Shown here in pieces: positions 23,873 through 32,473 of a stretch of 32,473 bases of DNA. Within the stretch, counting starts at the first letter, position 1, and every line of letters begins with the position of its first letter. Below the pieces are notes generated by a model. That model worked only from the letters and a program-made list of their open reading frames with translations. It searched no databases and was not told the origin of the DNA. The stretch lies in assembly GCA_905182985.1 (NCBI GenBank), contig CAJJDN010000086.1:259926-292398 (forward strand), in the 5' to 3' direction. This stretch comes from Paramecium sonneborni (Eukaryota > Ciliophora > Oligohymenophorea > Peniculida > Parameciidae). Both the position numbers and the translations under genes were made by a program.

Positions 23873-25019
23873 TCAAACAAAGTAATTTGTATTATATTTG
23901 AATTCCCCTTCATTATAATCATAATATAATATCTCTCCTGATTTTATATCTCTACAGGCATATAATATCACTCTAGATTCACCTTCAACATTGTATCTTC
24001 TAGATTTTACATTCTATTATATTTTCTTACTATTCTTTTTACTATTATTTATTCCTGATAAATATTTTGCTATATTTCCATTCTTTTCAGGAATTATTAC
24101 AAGAGATGTTGCAGCAAATCCAGTTTCTAATAAACTCATCATTGAATCAGAAGTACTATAAACTTGATCTGCAAATCTAAATACATCTCCAACATATTCA
24201 CAAATTAATGTTTTATAAGCAATAGGTTAAACAGATTTAACATAAAATCCCTAATCTAAATTATATTCTACTATTAAAGGGCCATAAAAACCACTCCTAG
24301 TTACTTATTTATATTATTTAAAAGCTCTCAGATCTTTTCCTATTAATGGATCTAATTTTTCACTGTATCCATTATTTAATTCTTTTTTCACAGATTGATA
24401 AACTAAATCATCATTAAAATTTATGTTTTAACAATATAATGCATATTACAAAGATTGAAAGCAATTCTATCTGAGTTTATCATCATAAACACAACAGGGT
24501 AGTATAAATTAATTTGAACATGTTATTGGAATACTTAAATTAAGTAGTTGATTCATTTTATTATTTACCATTATTTTTGGTGGTTTTTATTAATAACAAA
24601 AGTTACATATTGGTGATATTGTTTTTGATCCATAACATTTTTTATGAAATATTTTACTACATTTTGAGCATAACTCCTAATCTTATGTATTTACTTCTTT
24701 AGAACATTTTTAGCAAATACTATCAATTTCAACATCATTTGTATCTGGAAAAGTATTTTTTAATTCTATACAACGTAAACATGTCCAATCTTTAGATAAT
24801 ACTTTTTATTTTTAACTCTATATATATTTTCAAATTTTATACCGTACAATTAAAATGATAAGCATCTTCACAAATTATACAATTAACATATTTTTATTTT
24901 AATATCCATTTCTTACAGTCAGCACATACAATTTTTTTATTAAATACTAATAATTTAGGCTTTAAAACTTCTTTAACATCAGAAATAGATATTGGACATG
25001 TATTACTTTATTCTTTCAT
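23873..25019 (-). CDS. TXR1: PHD-SET histone methyltransferase, ATXR5/6 (Tetrahymena TXR1) type
   Basis: About 373 residues. The N-terminal half has two zinc-binding modules: CADCKKW...CIIC...YHFNC...WTCLRC (28-85), a PHD-like finger, and CQKC...LCSKC...FHKKCY...CNFC (95-135). The C-terminal half is a SET domain: FYGPLIVEYN (about 236), TLICEYVGDV, DSMMSLLETGFAATSLVIIP, GNIAKYLSGINN (SAM/knot motif), RRYNVEGESRVILYACRDIK and GEILYYDYN, ending at the C terminus as NYFV with no post-SET Cys motif. This layout is that of the ATXR5/ATXR6 family, which monomethylates H3K27 and protects DNA replication; Tetrahymena TXR1 is the ciliate example. Substrate is inferred from family. One intron, 24818-24842. 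The symbol rests on domain layout, not a full orthology test. Confidence 0.9.
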
Positions 25020-25077
25020 TCCTTTATGATGTTTTTGAAATAAGTTTATAAGAATTAAAATAAATAAATTACTTTTT

Positions 25078-25966
25078 ATGTCTGATTAAGAGGACTAAAT
25101 TAATGGATAAAATGATGATGATAATCCTTTAATTAATAATTCATAGGAAAAAGAAGAGTAGGAAAAGAAGGAATATCTTAAAAATCTTGTTATTAGATTG
25201 AAAGATGTTTAGACATAAATTAAATAAACAAAATCTGATATTGAATAAGAAAAATAAGTATTTATATTGAATCATTAGAAATTAGTTAAGATAATAAGCA
25301 TCAATTAAATTAGAAGAAAAAAGAGAATAAATCAAAAAACTCTTGATTAAGCAAAATTAAACTACAACTGATGTATATTAGTGTATATTCTATAGAAAGT
25401 TGAAATGTTGATTAGGGACACACTTGAAAATCTTGTTCAATAAACTTTATAAAAGTAATAGGAACTAAGGGATCTTAAAGAAAACGAAAAGGAGAGAGGT
25501 TTTTTAAATTATGAGTTAGAATTACAATTTAGAAATTTAAGGTGTTATCATATTTAATATATTTAGAAAATATACAAGAGATCTTAGATAAGAATTACAA
25601 GAGAGTGATTAACATGCTTAAAAATTAAAAATATAAATATAAAAATAAACAAATACTAATTTACTATTGAGAACAGATGTTGATGAAAAATCATAAAAAA
25701 TTTAGTAATTAAAATAGGAAGCATAATAATTAAGAGCAACAATTTAAAATTTAAATGATGTTAAAAAAGTAATTAATAGAGTTTCAGATTAAGAATAAAT
25801 AATAATAGACAATAATATTCAGAGAAAACCAAGAAATTCTACTAATAATAAATCTGCATCTTAATAGAGAGCCAATTATAATACGCATGATGTTAATGAT
25901 AATTTTTGGTATGGAGAAAAGTAATTAAAACTTCCTTCTGTTCAATCCACTAGATAAAAAAAATGA
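25078..25966 (+). CDS. Coiled-coil protein, function unknown
   Basis: About 270 residues, almost entirely Gln/Glu/Lys-rich helix: QEKEEQEKKEYLKNLVIRLK, LVQQTLQKQQELRDLKENEK, then a second heptad block (LRQELQESDQHAQKLKI) and a polar C terminus with NDNFWYGEKQLKLPSV. Three introns are required: 25258-25285 (28 bases), 25373-25395 (23) and 25542-25566 (25, the only intron in the window starting GTG). The start is the first ATG in frame. The gene is divergent from the SET gene with about 58 bases between them, so they may share a promoter. Such proteins are common in basal bodies and the ciliate cortex, but nothing specific supports that here. Confidence 0.82.
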
Positions 25967-26033
25967 ATAATAATAAATAAATGTTTTTTATGCACTTCTA
26001 CATAAAGTTATTTATTTCTTTTATAATAGAGAA

Positions 26034-26104
26034 GGCTTTCTAGTATATCGGTAGTATGCATGCTTAGGGTGCATGTGAGCCGGGTTCAATTCCCGGGAGA
26101 GCCC
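26034..26104 (+). tRNA. tRNA-Pro(AGG): tRNA-Pro (anticodon AGG)
   Basis: A full cloverleaf folds from 71 bases. The acceptor pairs ggctttc with gagagcc (one G-U). The D stem is gtat/gtat with G-U pairs around the loop ATCGGTA. The anticodon stem is catgc/gcatg with loop TTAGGGT, so the anticodon is AGG. The T stem is ccggg/cccgg with loop TTCAATT. The discriminator is C, as in eukaryotic tRNA-Pro. The A- and B-box regions are present, and there is no intron or encoded CCA. It would read CCU and, after A34-to-I editing, other CCN codons. Confidence 0.95.
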
Positions 26105-26106
26105 AC

Positions 26107-26112
26107 TTTTTT
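26107..26112 (+). terminator. RNA polymerase III T-run terminator
   Basis: Six T residues begin three bases after the tRNA-Pro 3' end, the expected Pol III stop. Confidence 0.8.
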
Positions 26113-26373
26113 AAATTTAGCATTTAGTTTTAATTAAATTTATAGACATCAAAAAATTCCATTTTATTCATTTTTGATTTCTTTTATATCTAAAGTTATT
26201 TTGTTTAGTAATTTTAATTTAATATATTTATCTCTAAAATTTAAAAAGAGAGAAAATTAGATATTAGTATATAATTGATTGTTTATTTTTTTAAAAGATT
26301 CCAAATAGAATAATAAAAAGAAATTTGATAATTAATATTATTATAAGAAATAAAGCTTTATTTAAATTATAAT

Positions 26374-26763
26374 AATGACCTCTATATATTATGAAATATT
26401 AGAATTGAATTAGATATATAAAATATTCTAAGCATCACTTGAATAATTATTAATTTTTGAAATAGAAGTAATTTTTCATACTTTAAGAGCATTAATTCAT
26501 TAAATATTATTGAAAATTTTGATATTAATTGAAAATAATAAAGAACTGATATATTTAACTTTTAAAAATAGGAAAAGAGGAATTTGAATAAGATTACAAT
26601 TAATAAAGAAATAGAAAACAAAAGTAGTAGAAAATTAAGTTTTTGAAAAGACTTTTAAATATTGGGTAAATGTAACCTAAATTATCTTAATTTTAGTAAA
26701 ATATTAGAGGGAAAACGAATAAAATATTTTTAAGAAATTCAGAAATTATTGTCGATTTGGAAT
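26374..26763 (+). pseudogene. Unresolved small gene or gene remnant
   Basis: From ATG 26374 a frame reads MTSIYYEILELNQIYKIFQ...IEVIFHTLRALIHQ and meets TGA at about 26590. The same frame then continues (TKVVENQVFEKTFKYWVN) up to a candidate 25-base intron (GTA...TTTTAG at about 26672-26696). Splicing gives a clean end, RNSEIIVDLE, with TGA at about 26761-26763. The first TGA cannot be removed by any intron I can find, so it is either a broken copy or a wrongly spliced real gene. A very weak likeness to the autophagy factor ATG101 (HTLL-H pattern, W-x-V block) is only a hint. It converges with the next minus-strand gene. Confidence 0.35.
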
Positions 26764-26800
26764 GAATATAATAAAATAATATATAATAATGGATAGGGAA

Positions 26801-27848
26801 TCAAATCCATGCTAATTCTTTGTAACCACAAGGGTTTTTGTTTTTATACTAATGAGTTGTTTTCTGTTTCATAGATTAAAGGAATGCTTCGTATTCTTAT
26901 TGAGTATTTTTTTTATTGAAATAATCGATTTGATTCTAATAGATACGTTAAGGATTCATAAGATGTGATTTTAAAGGTTCTTCTACTTTGAAGAGCCAAA
27001 ATTCAATGAAGACAATTTAATTTGGATTAACTTATGTTCTTTTGAACATCTGTCTTTATTCAACTATACATTTGTATTAAGCTCCTTCATATGTATTGAT
27101 AGAGGTTTCAAAAGTACGTGAAGATTGAATTGAATTGGCTGACAAATCACACCACATTTAAAGAGAAGGTCCAAGATCAAAAATGGATGGGAGAGTTTTA
27201 GTTTCATGTAAATGATTTAGCATCATTTCTCTACTTACTCCCATTAATGTATAAAATTATTCATTGACTATTCTTTAAGATAATGAACTAGAATCTTTGC
27301 TCACTTTTTGTATTGTACATTGATAAGGATAATTTTGAGCAATTTATTCAACATTAAGTAAATCTTCATTAGAAATGTAAGGCTATTCAGAGAAATCATT
27401 TAAAATTTAATGACGTTCTTGTACTAATGAAGCAGCTAATTAGGCATGTGGGTCTGATTAATTAAAAAGCATATGGGTTATCTAATCAATAGAATGATTG
27501 GCTTAATCTAGTAATTCGAGAGTATAAAAATAGACGTCATCTAATTGGTCAGTACGTGAGACTCTGTAATTGTAAGTACAAGGCGTTTCTTTTAAACCTC
27601 CTAAACAGTGGTCAGGAATGTATGACAGAGCTAATTTAAGCTCAACATTTGATTTAATGTAGACATGTTCTTTAAATGGTTTAGGTATTGAAACTAAGCA
27701 CACTAGTTATTTAATTGGGTGATGCTTTTTGGTTTAGTTTTCTAAGTTTAAAATGTGACTTACTTTTTTTTTTAATATCCTTAGATAAGATAGAGTGGGT
27801 AGTTGATTCATCATGCATCCCAACTCTTTATCTGACTATGAGACTCAT
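26801..27848 (-). CDS. Protein of unknown function, about 341 residues
   Basis: A 22-base intron (27742-27763) joins the start exon MSLIVRQRVGMHDESTTHS to a long exon. The sequence is well balanced and looks conserved (CLVSIPKPFKEHVYIKSN, LSYIPDHCLGGLKETPCTYN, RVSRTDQLDDVYFYTLELLD, MGVSREMMLNHLHETKTLPS, VFIEFWLFKVEEPLKSHLMN) and ends CGYKELAWI. No signal peptide or membrane segment is seen. Base composition is somewhat richer in GC than in neighbours. I do not recognise a domain. The start was chosen because it is the first ATG that splices into the frame. Confidence 0.85.
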
Positions 27849-28401
27849 TATTGAAAATTAAATAATTATTATATAATAATTTTGCAAATCATTTTCGGAT
27901 ATAATTGAACCTTATCATCATAATTACTTTATTTGCAAATCCAAATGTAAATTTTAATTATAATATCAATGATAATAATATAAATTTAAAGTGTATTTAT
28001 AATAATTTTTAATGATTAATTTTATAAAATAATGGCAATTAAGGGATGACATAATTAAACATAGTAATCATATTAAATAATTAAAAAATGTTGGATTAAT
28101 CAACTTTTATATAAAAAATAAGTTTTTATAGTTATTTGAAAATCTAATTGACAAGCATAAACTATTTAAGCTAAGCTGCCACCCGTTTTCTCTTGGTTTA
28201 TGAGTGACCTTGACAAACAGATTTATAAAATAATCTGATGCTTCGAATGTCACTCTCCATTAGAATAAAGAATTTAAGTTATCTATATTATAGTTTATAT
28301 TGTTAAATAAATATTATGGGAAAAACATTAATATAAAAATGGATCAAATTTTATTTTGTATAAATGAGAAATGCACCTCATAATCAAGGTTATTATTAAC
28401 T
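27849..28401. other. Large divergent intergenic region
   Basis: At about 550 bases this is the longest gene-free stretch between two intact divergent genes here, where most spacers are under 100. Most of it is over 80% AT, except a block at about 28165-28260 described separately. It should hold the promoters of the flanking genes. Confidence 0.6.
28165..28260. ncRNA. Candidate structured non-coding RNA (strand uncertain)
   Basis: A GC-richer island in very AT-rich spacer, containing aagctaagctgccacccg and two nested inverted repeats. GAGTGAC (28202-28208) pairs with GTCACTC (28249-28255). Inside it, CAGATT (28218-28223) pairs with AATCTG (28232-28237). No open frame covers it. It does not match the U1, U2, U4, U5 or U6 signatures I know, and box C/D or H/ACA elements are not convincing (a CTGA at 28235 only). 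Confidence 0.35.
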
Positions 28402-29492
28402 ATGGCAGATGTACCTAAACATAATGATAAATCTCATAAAGTAGTATAATTTAAAGAGTTCAAATCTTATGTAATGGAAAAATATGGAGATGCAGATTTG
28501 TAGAAGATTTAGAAAATTACAAGTAATGAGAAAGCAATTAAGGAAGCGATATCAAAAATAATAAGAGAGGTTAAAGAGAAGTTGGATCTGTTTGAGATTA
28601 ATGAAATTAAGTATAATAGATAAATAATGTTAAAATAATAGGAAAATGCCAAGTTTACAATAACTTTCAGAATATGTATGGACAGTTAGGAAAACAGAAA
28701 ATTTGAAAGACATAACAGCTGATTTGTTAAAGAGTGTTGTAGAATTCTAAGTGGAAAAGATTCCCAAATACAGTTTCATTTTGGAATAGATAGATGATCG
28801 TATGAATAAGTTGAAAACTGAAGTGATTGGAATGTTAAAAGCATAGCAATATGATTTATAGATTACAACATTAGGAAATGTTAAATACACATGGAGTGAT
28901 TAATTTAAGGCTAATATTTATGCAATAAAAGACGATGCAAAAAAGGAAATAGAAGCAACAAGTATTTAATTTCTAATTATATCAGCATCTTTTATGGGAT
29001 GGTCATTTGCTTGTATTTAATAATAATTGACATCTTCAAAGAGATGGGAAATCAAATTAGAAATAAGAGAATGTGAATAAAAGAATTTATAAGCTAGTTA
29101 ATTAGGATAATCTTAATTAAAGAAGCAATCATTTAGTTTTGCTATTGGAGTAACACTCTAAAAAGCTAGACAATTAAAAGGTGTTGAATAATAAGATTTG
29201 GCAACCATAGGTCATGGTTTTTATTTAATTAGATCAGATGGATGTATTACATATTTATTAATAAATAAAAGGGACATGTCATAATTCAGATAAAAATATA
29301 AATTGGAAATAAGGATTATCTTTTACTCCAGAACCTAAAGATGTCATAATAATTAAATTTGATCCAACAGATGGTGATTTAGTATTTGAATAAGGGAAGA
29401 ATAAATATTAGATGAAAGTTGAAAGAGCGTTAAATGAAGTGTTTTTATTCTGTGTACATTTAAAAGGATGTAAGGCCAAAATATTGGATTGA
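28402..29492 (+). CDS. SPRY (B30.2-like) domain protein with helical N terminus
   Basis: About 343 residues. The N-terminal 170 residues are helical and charged (VVQFKEFKSYVMEKYGDADL, ITSNEKAIKEAISKIIREVK, KYSFILEQIDDRMNKLKTEV). The C-terminal half fits a SPRY beta sandwich: KRWEIKLEI, FAIGVTL, TIGHGFYLIRSDGWTCHNSD, PEPKDVIIIKFDPTDGDLVF, NEVFLFCVHLKGCKAKIL. SPRY domains are protein-binding modules; with a coiled N terminus this could act as an adaptor. No RING or B-box is present. Introns: 28611-28641 (31 bases) and 29244-29271 (28, AAG end), the second restoring the conserved GWTCHNSD strand. Confidence 0.82.
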
Positions 29493-29536
29493 GAGATAAA
29501 AAATATATATATATATAATATTTCAAATTTTGAATT

Positions 29537-31702
29537 ATGATTGAGGAAGAGGGACAACAATTGAAAAGTTAATTAGAATAACAACTAATAGAAGCCATTT
29601 TAGATTCTCTTTAAAATCATTTGGATTAAAATGCTACTTTTTTAGGTAATCATTGTCTTTTAATAATGCAATAGCTGAAAGATTGGTGTATGAGAGAGAC
29701 ATTGAAGAATATCGATCATTATTGGCTGAATGTTACTTATAAGAGTAATAGCCATATAAAGCTTGTCATATACTTAAGGATTGTAAGTCTGAATTCAATC
29801 GGTATATAATTAAATTAATGCTTTTAGTTATTAATATGCATTGTCACTCTATCGAAATAAAAAATATAAGGAAGCCGAAGTTGCTTTAGTAGGAACTTAG
29901 TTTAGTAATCAATTTTCTCCTTAAACTCCAACTATACCTAATGGAGGTTTTGGTTATTTTTTGTTAGGATAGATTTAAGAATAATTACATCGTATTGATG
30001 AAGCTAAACATCAATATTACAGAGCATTAGATTAAAATCCCACTTTATGGATGGCTTTTGAAAGACTTTCAAAAATTGGAGAATCTGTCACTATTAATAA
30101 AGTGTTTAATGATTAGAAATAGAGATAATATGAAACTAATAGATAATAGAGCTGTAATATATACAAAATTATTTAAAATTTATTGAAAAATAAGACAAAT
30201 AATAATTTGAAATCAGGATAAAAGGAGGAAGAAATAAGAGATGAAGCCTAAATATTTGATACTGTAACATTTCTTATAACTATATTATTTATAGTAATTT
30301 TCAGGCAAGAGATAATCATAAACAATTAAGCCATTTTCAACTACTGGTGTTTAATAATAAATAGTTCATATGGATGACACATCTAATAGTTAAATGAAAT
30401 TCTTATGTAATTTAAATAATTTATTATATATAATAGAACATCAATAGAAAAAAATAGGTGCTAAAATGGTACCAACTCCAGGAGTAGGATATTAGAATTA
30501 TTAATCTCTTCTTAGTTAACCTTTTCAATTCTCATAAAATTAAAATAAAAATTTTAATCCTAAAAAGAGTGATATTTAAAAAGTCAATACAGCAGCTATA
30601 CAATAATCTCCAAGTTTGATTAAGTAAGATTATGAATTTAATAATTTAATAGTTTGCCATAACTTTTGAAATTATTTGCCCATCCATATTATTTATGGAC
30701 AAATTATTCTGTGGAAGCTATTGCTAATTTTTAAAAATTGCCTCCATAACACTATAGATCAGGATGGGTGCTTGAAAAAGTAGCAAGAAGTTTCATGGAT
30801 TAAGTAAAATACACTGATGCAGAAAGAGTTTGGAAAGAAATGAAACAAATTGAACCAAATCGTCTAGAAGGTTTGGATTATTATTCATCTTGCTTATGGC
30901 ATTTGAAAAAATAATCAGAATTAACATACTTAGCTCATTCATGTTTATAAATCAGTATGTAAGCACCTGAAACATGGATTGCTATAGGAAATTGTTTTAG
31001 TTTAAGCAAAGAAATAGATAATTCAATTAAATTTTTTGGAAGAGCTATTTAATTAAGAAAAGATTATTCTTATGCTTATACATTATCAGGTCATGAATTT
31101 TCATAAAATGAGAATTTTTAATAAGCAAAGAAATCCTATGACATGGCAACTTCGTTAGATTAAAGATAATATAATGCTTGGTGGGGATAAGGAAATATGT
31201 ATTATAAGACAGATAAATATGATGATGCAATAAGATGTTTTACTTAGGCATTGAAAATAAATTCAAACAATCCAGTTCTTCCAACATTTTTAGCAATGAG
31301 TTATGCTGCTAAAGGAGATCATTATGAAGCTTTGAAATACTTTGAATAAAGTGAAAAATTAGATCCTTAAAATGGTTTAAATAAGTATTAAAAGGTATAT
31401 ATAGATAATAATAATAGGCAAATTCATTGATAAAATTAGATTAATATGATTAAGCATTAAATGAATTATAGAGATTAAGAGAATTGATACCTAAAGAAGC
31501 AGCAATATATATTTTGATGGGTCGTATCTATAAGAAACTAGGAAAGATTTAAGAAGCACAAAGGTAAAATAATATAATAATAATATTTAGTTGTTTCAGC
31601 ACTGCAATGTCACTTGATTAAAAAGATTCTGCTAAAATCAAAGGACTTATGGAGAGTTTAAATAATCCAAATAGTGAATTCAATGATGATTTTGATTTAT
31701 GA
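29537..31702 (+). CDS. CDC27: CDC27/APC3, TPR subunit of the anaphase-promoting complex
   Basis: About 656 residues. APC3 is one of the TPR scaffold subunits of the cyclosome and binds activator tails. The N-terminal TPR block reads ATFLAERLVYERDIEEYRSL, LAECYLQEQQPYKACHIL and NPTLWMAFERLSKIGESVTI, matching the family's NPFLWSPFESLCEIGE. A polar linker (about 165-310) follows. The C-terminal TPR superhelix then contains PPQHYRSGWVLEKVARSF, RLEGLDYYSSCLWHLKKQ, APETWIAIGNCFSLSKEIDN, YAYTLSGHEF, QYNAWWGQGNMYYKTDKYDD and AAIYILMGRIYKKLGK. Seven introns: 29646-29674, 29802-29827, 30264-30294, 30407-30436 (3n), 30624-30652, 31395-31417, 31564-31590 (3n). Spliced length is an exact codon multiple and collinear with animal CDC27. 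Confidence 0.95.
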
Positions 31703-31711
31703 CATGATTAA

Positions 31712-32042
31712 TCAATAAATGTGCTCATTTACGGCAATTTAGACAAACTCTTTCTTGTAATCTCCAACGGATTCAGCTCCTGTTGCTAATTAATTGATGC
31801 GAGCAGTTCGGATTAAGTATTCATTTAATTCCTCTTTCTCACATAATGTTTCTAAAGAGAGACGTCTAATCCAATCAAATCCTGAAAAGGCAATTCCAGT
31901 AAAGAACATATATTTTGGATATTGATGACATTCTAATTTTTGATCATTTCTTACTATAAAGTAAAGGTTGTCTTATTACTCTACTTACTGTCATTTTGAT
32001 TCCCATTCCAAAGAGACATCCGAATATAAATGCACTTTCCAT
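31712..32042 (-). CDS. Small protein, 99 residues, unknown function
   Basis: MESAFIFGCLFGMGIKMT is a short hydrophobic N terminus, then YPKYMFFTGIAFSGFDWIRR, a Glu/Leu helix (LETLCEKEELNEYLI) and an IYstop end. One intron of 31 bases (31954-31984) is needed to connect the start to the conserved-looking second exon. A short hydrophobic stretch with a charged tail would suit an accessory subunit of a membrane complex, perhaps mitochondrial, but this is a guess. It lies only 9 bases from the end of CDC27 (convergent). Confidence 0.75.
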
Positions 32043-32103
32043 TATATTTAATATTTATTAATATGAACTGACTGGTATTATTTTAAAATTCAAATATTAA
32101 ATT

Positions 32104-32473
32104 ATGAATAGACTCAATTCTTAACCTAAAACAAATAATCAAGGTCGTATGACACCAATTGAATATATGATTCATAAAAACATTCCTATACCTAATATGG
32201 CAAAATATCCTCATGCAGATTCAGAAGCAAGCATACACAAATCGGAGATTATTAACTTGAATAACACTACTAATAATTATTCTAATAATTCAGAAGGAAA
32301 AAATCTGTAAAAAATTATAGAAGAAAAGAATAGAGAAATTGAATTTCTAAAATAGACAGAAGTTTAAAGTAAAATGTTAACTGTTTAATTCTAAGAAATG
32401 AATAAAAATCATTAATAAGAAATTTTGTAAATATAAGAGTAAATTCAAAATTATAAACAGAGAAATATAGATC
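32104..32473 (+). CDS. N-terminal part of a coiled-coil protein (3' end outside window)
   Basis: Starts MNRLNSQPKTNNQGRMTPIE, has a polar, Asn-rich segment (INLNNTTNNYSNNSEGKN), then a Glu/Gln/Lys heptad region (IIEEKNREIEFLKQTEVQSK, EMNKNHQQEILQIQEQIQ) that runs off the window. No intron is seen in the 123 codons present. Divergent from the small gene at 31712-32042, with a 61-base spacer. Confidence 0.8.

Noticed and set aside
26795..26870. tRNA-like sequence on the minus strand (T-loop-like ggatttgattcc)
   Set aside because: The acceptor ends do not pair and no anticodon stem forms; the stretch is the 3' end of the 341-residue protein gene.
1..32473. Bacterial or viral origin, mobile element, CRISPR, telomere
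   Set aside because: Spliceosomal micro-introns, reassigned TAA/TAG, eukaryotic housekeeping genes and a Pol III tRNA fit a ciliate macronuclear chromosome. No transposase, array or C4A2/C3A3-type repeat was seen.

Overview
The window is macronuclear-type DNA of a ciliate, most likely Paramecium or a close relative. TAA and TAG are read as glutamine throughout, TGA is the only stop of every intact gene, and base composition is strongly AT-rich. The genes are split by tiny introns of 22-31 bases: I count 49 that restore a frame, 40 ending TAG, 8 AAG and 1 CAG, all but one beginning GTA. Neighbouring genes are mostly tens of bases apart. Ordinary ORF finding breaks these genes up, so the models below were spliced by eye. 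Every intact multi-exon model that lies wholly inside the window comes out as a whole number of codons.

Layout, left to right. 1-4228 (+): 3' part of an axonemal dynein heavy chain. 4301-5668 (-): MORN-repeat protein with a myristoylation-type N terminus. 5669-7152: no intact gene, but a decayed-looking reading frame with six in-frame TGA codons. 7153-8592 (-): multi-pass membrane protein. 8683-10080 (+): membrane-anchored Rieske oxygenase of the sterol C7-desaturase type. 10133-11917 (-): secreted three-repeat protein. 12383-15574 (-): VPS35L, a Retriever/Commander subunit. 15614-17406 (-): F-BAR protein. 17471-18882 (-): La-related RNA-binding protein. 19071-19883 (-): uL30-family protein of the RPL7L1/Rlp7 type. 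19988-20720 (+): broken Ste20/MST-like kinase pseudogene. 21018-23847 (+): SPB1/FTSJ3 rRNA methyltransferase. 23873-25019 (-): PHD-SET protein of the ATXR5/6-TXR1 type. 25078-25966 (+): coiled-coil protein. 26034-26104 (+): tRNA-Pro(AGG). 26374-26763 (+): unresolved gene remnant. 26801-27848 (-): unknown protein. 27849-28401: intergenic region with a GC-richer hairpin block that may be a non-coding RNA. 28402-29492 (+): SPRY-domain protein. 29537-31702 (+): CDC27/APC3. 31712-32042 (-): small unknown protein. 32104 to the end (+): start of a coiled-coil protein.

The content is mostly housekeeping: cilia (dynein), membrane traffic (VPS35L, F-BAR), ribosome assembly (SPB1, the uL30 paralogue), RNA binding (LARP), chromatin (SET) and cell cycle (APC3). 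Genes are not arranged in functional operons. The clearest unexplained signals are the TGA-interrupted frame at 6099-6791, the kinase pseudogene, the structured intergenic block near 28170-28260, and the set of AAG-ending and stop-free 3n introns. I found no mobile element, CRISPR array, telomere repeat or bacterial-type operon.
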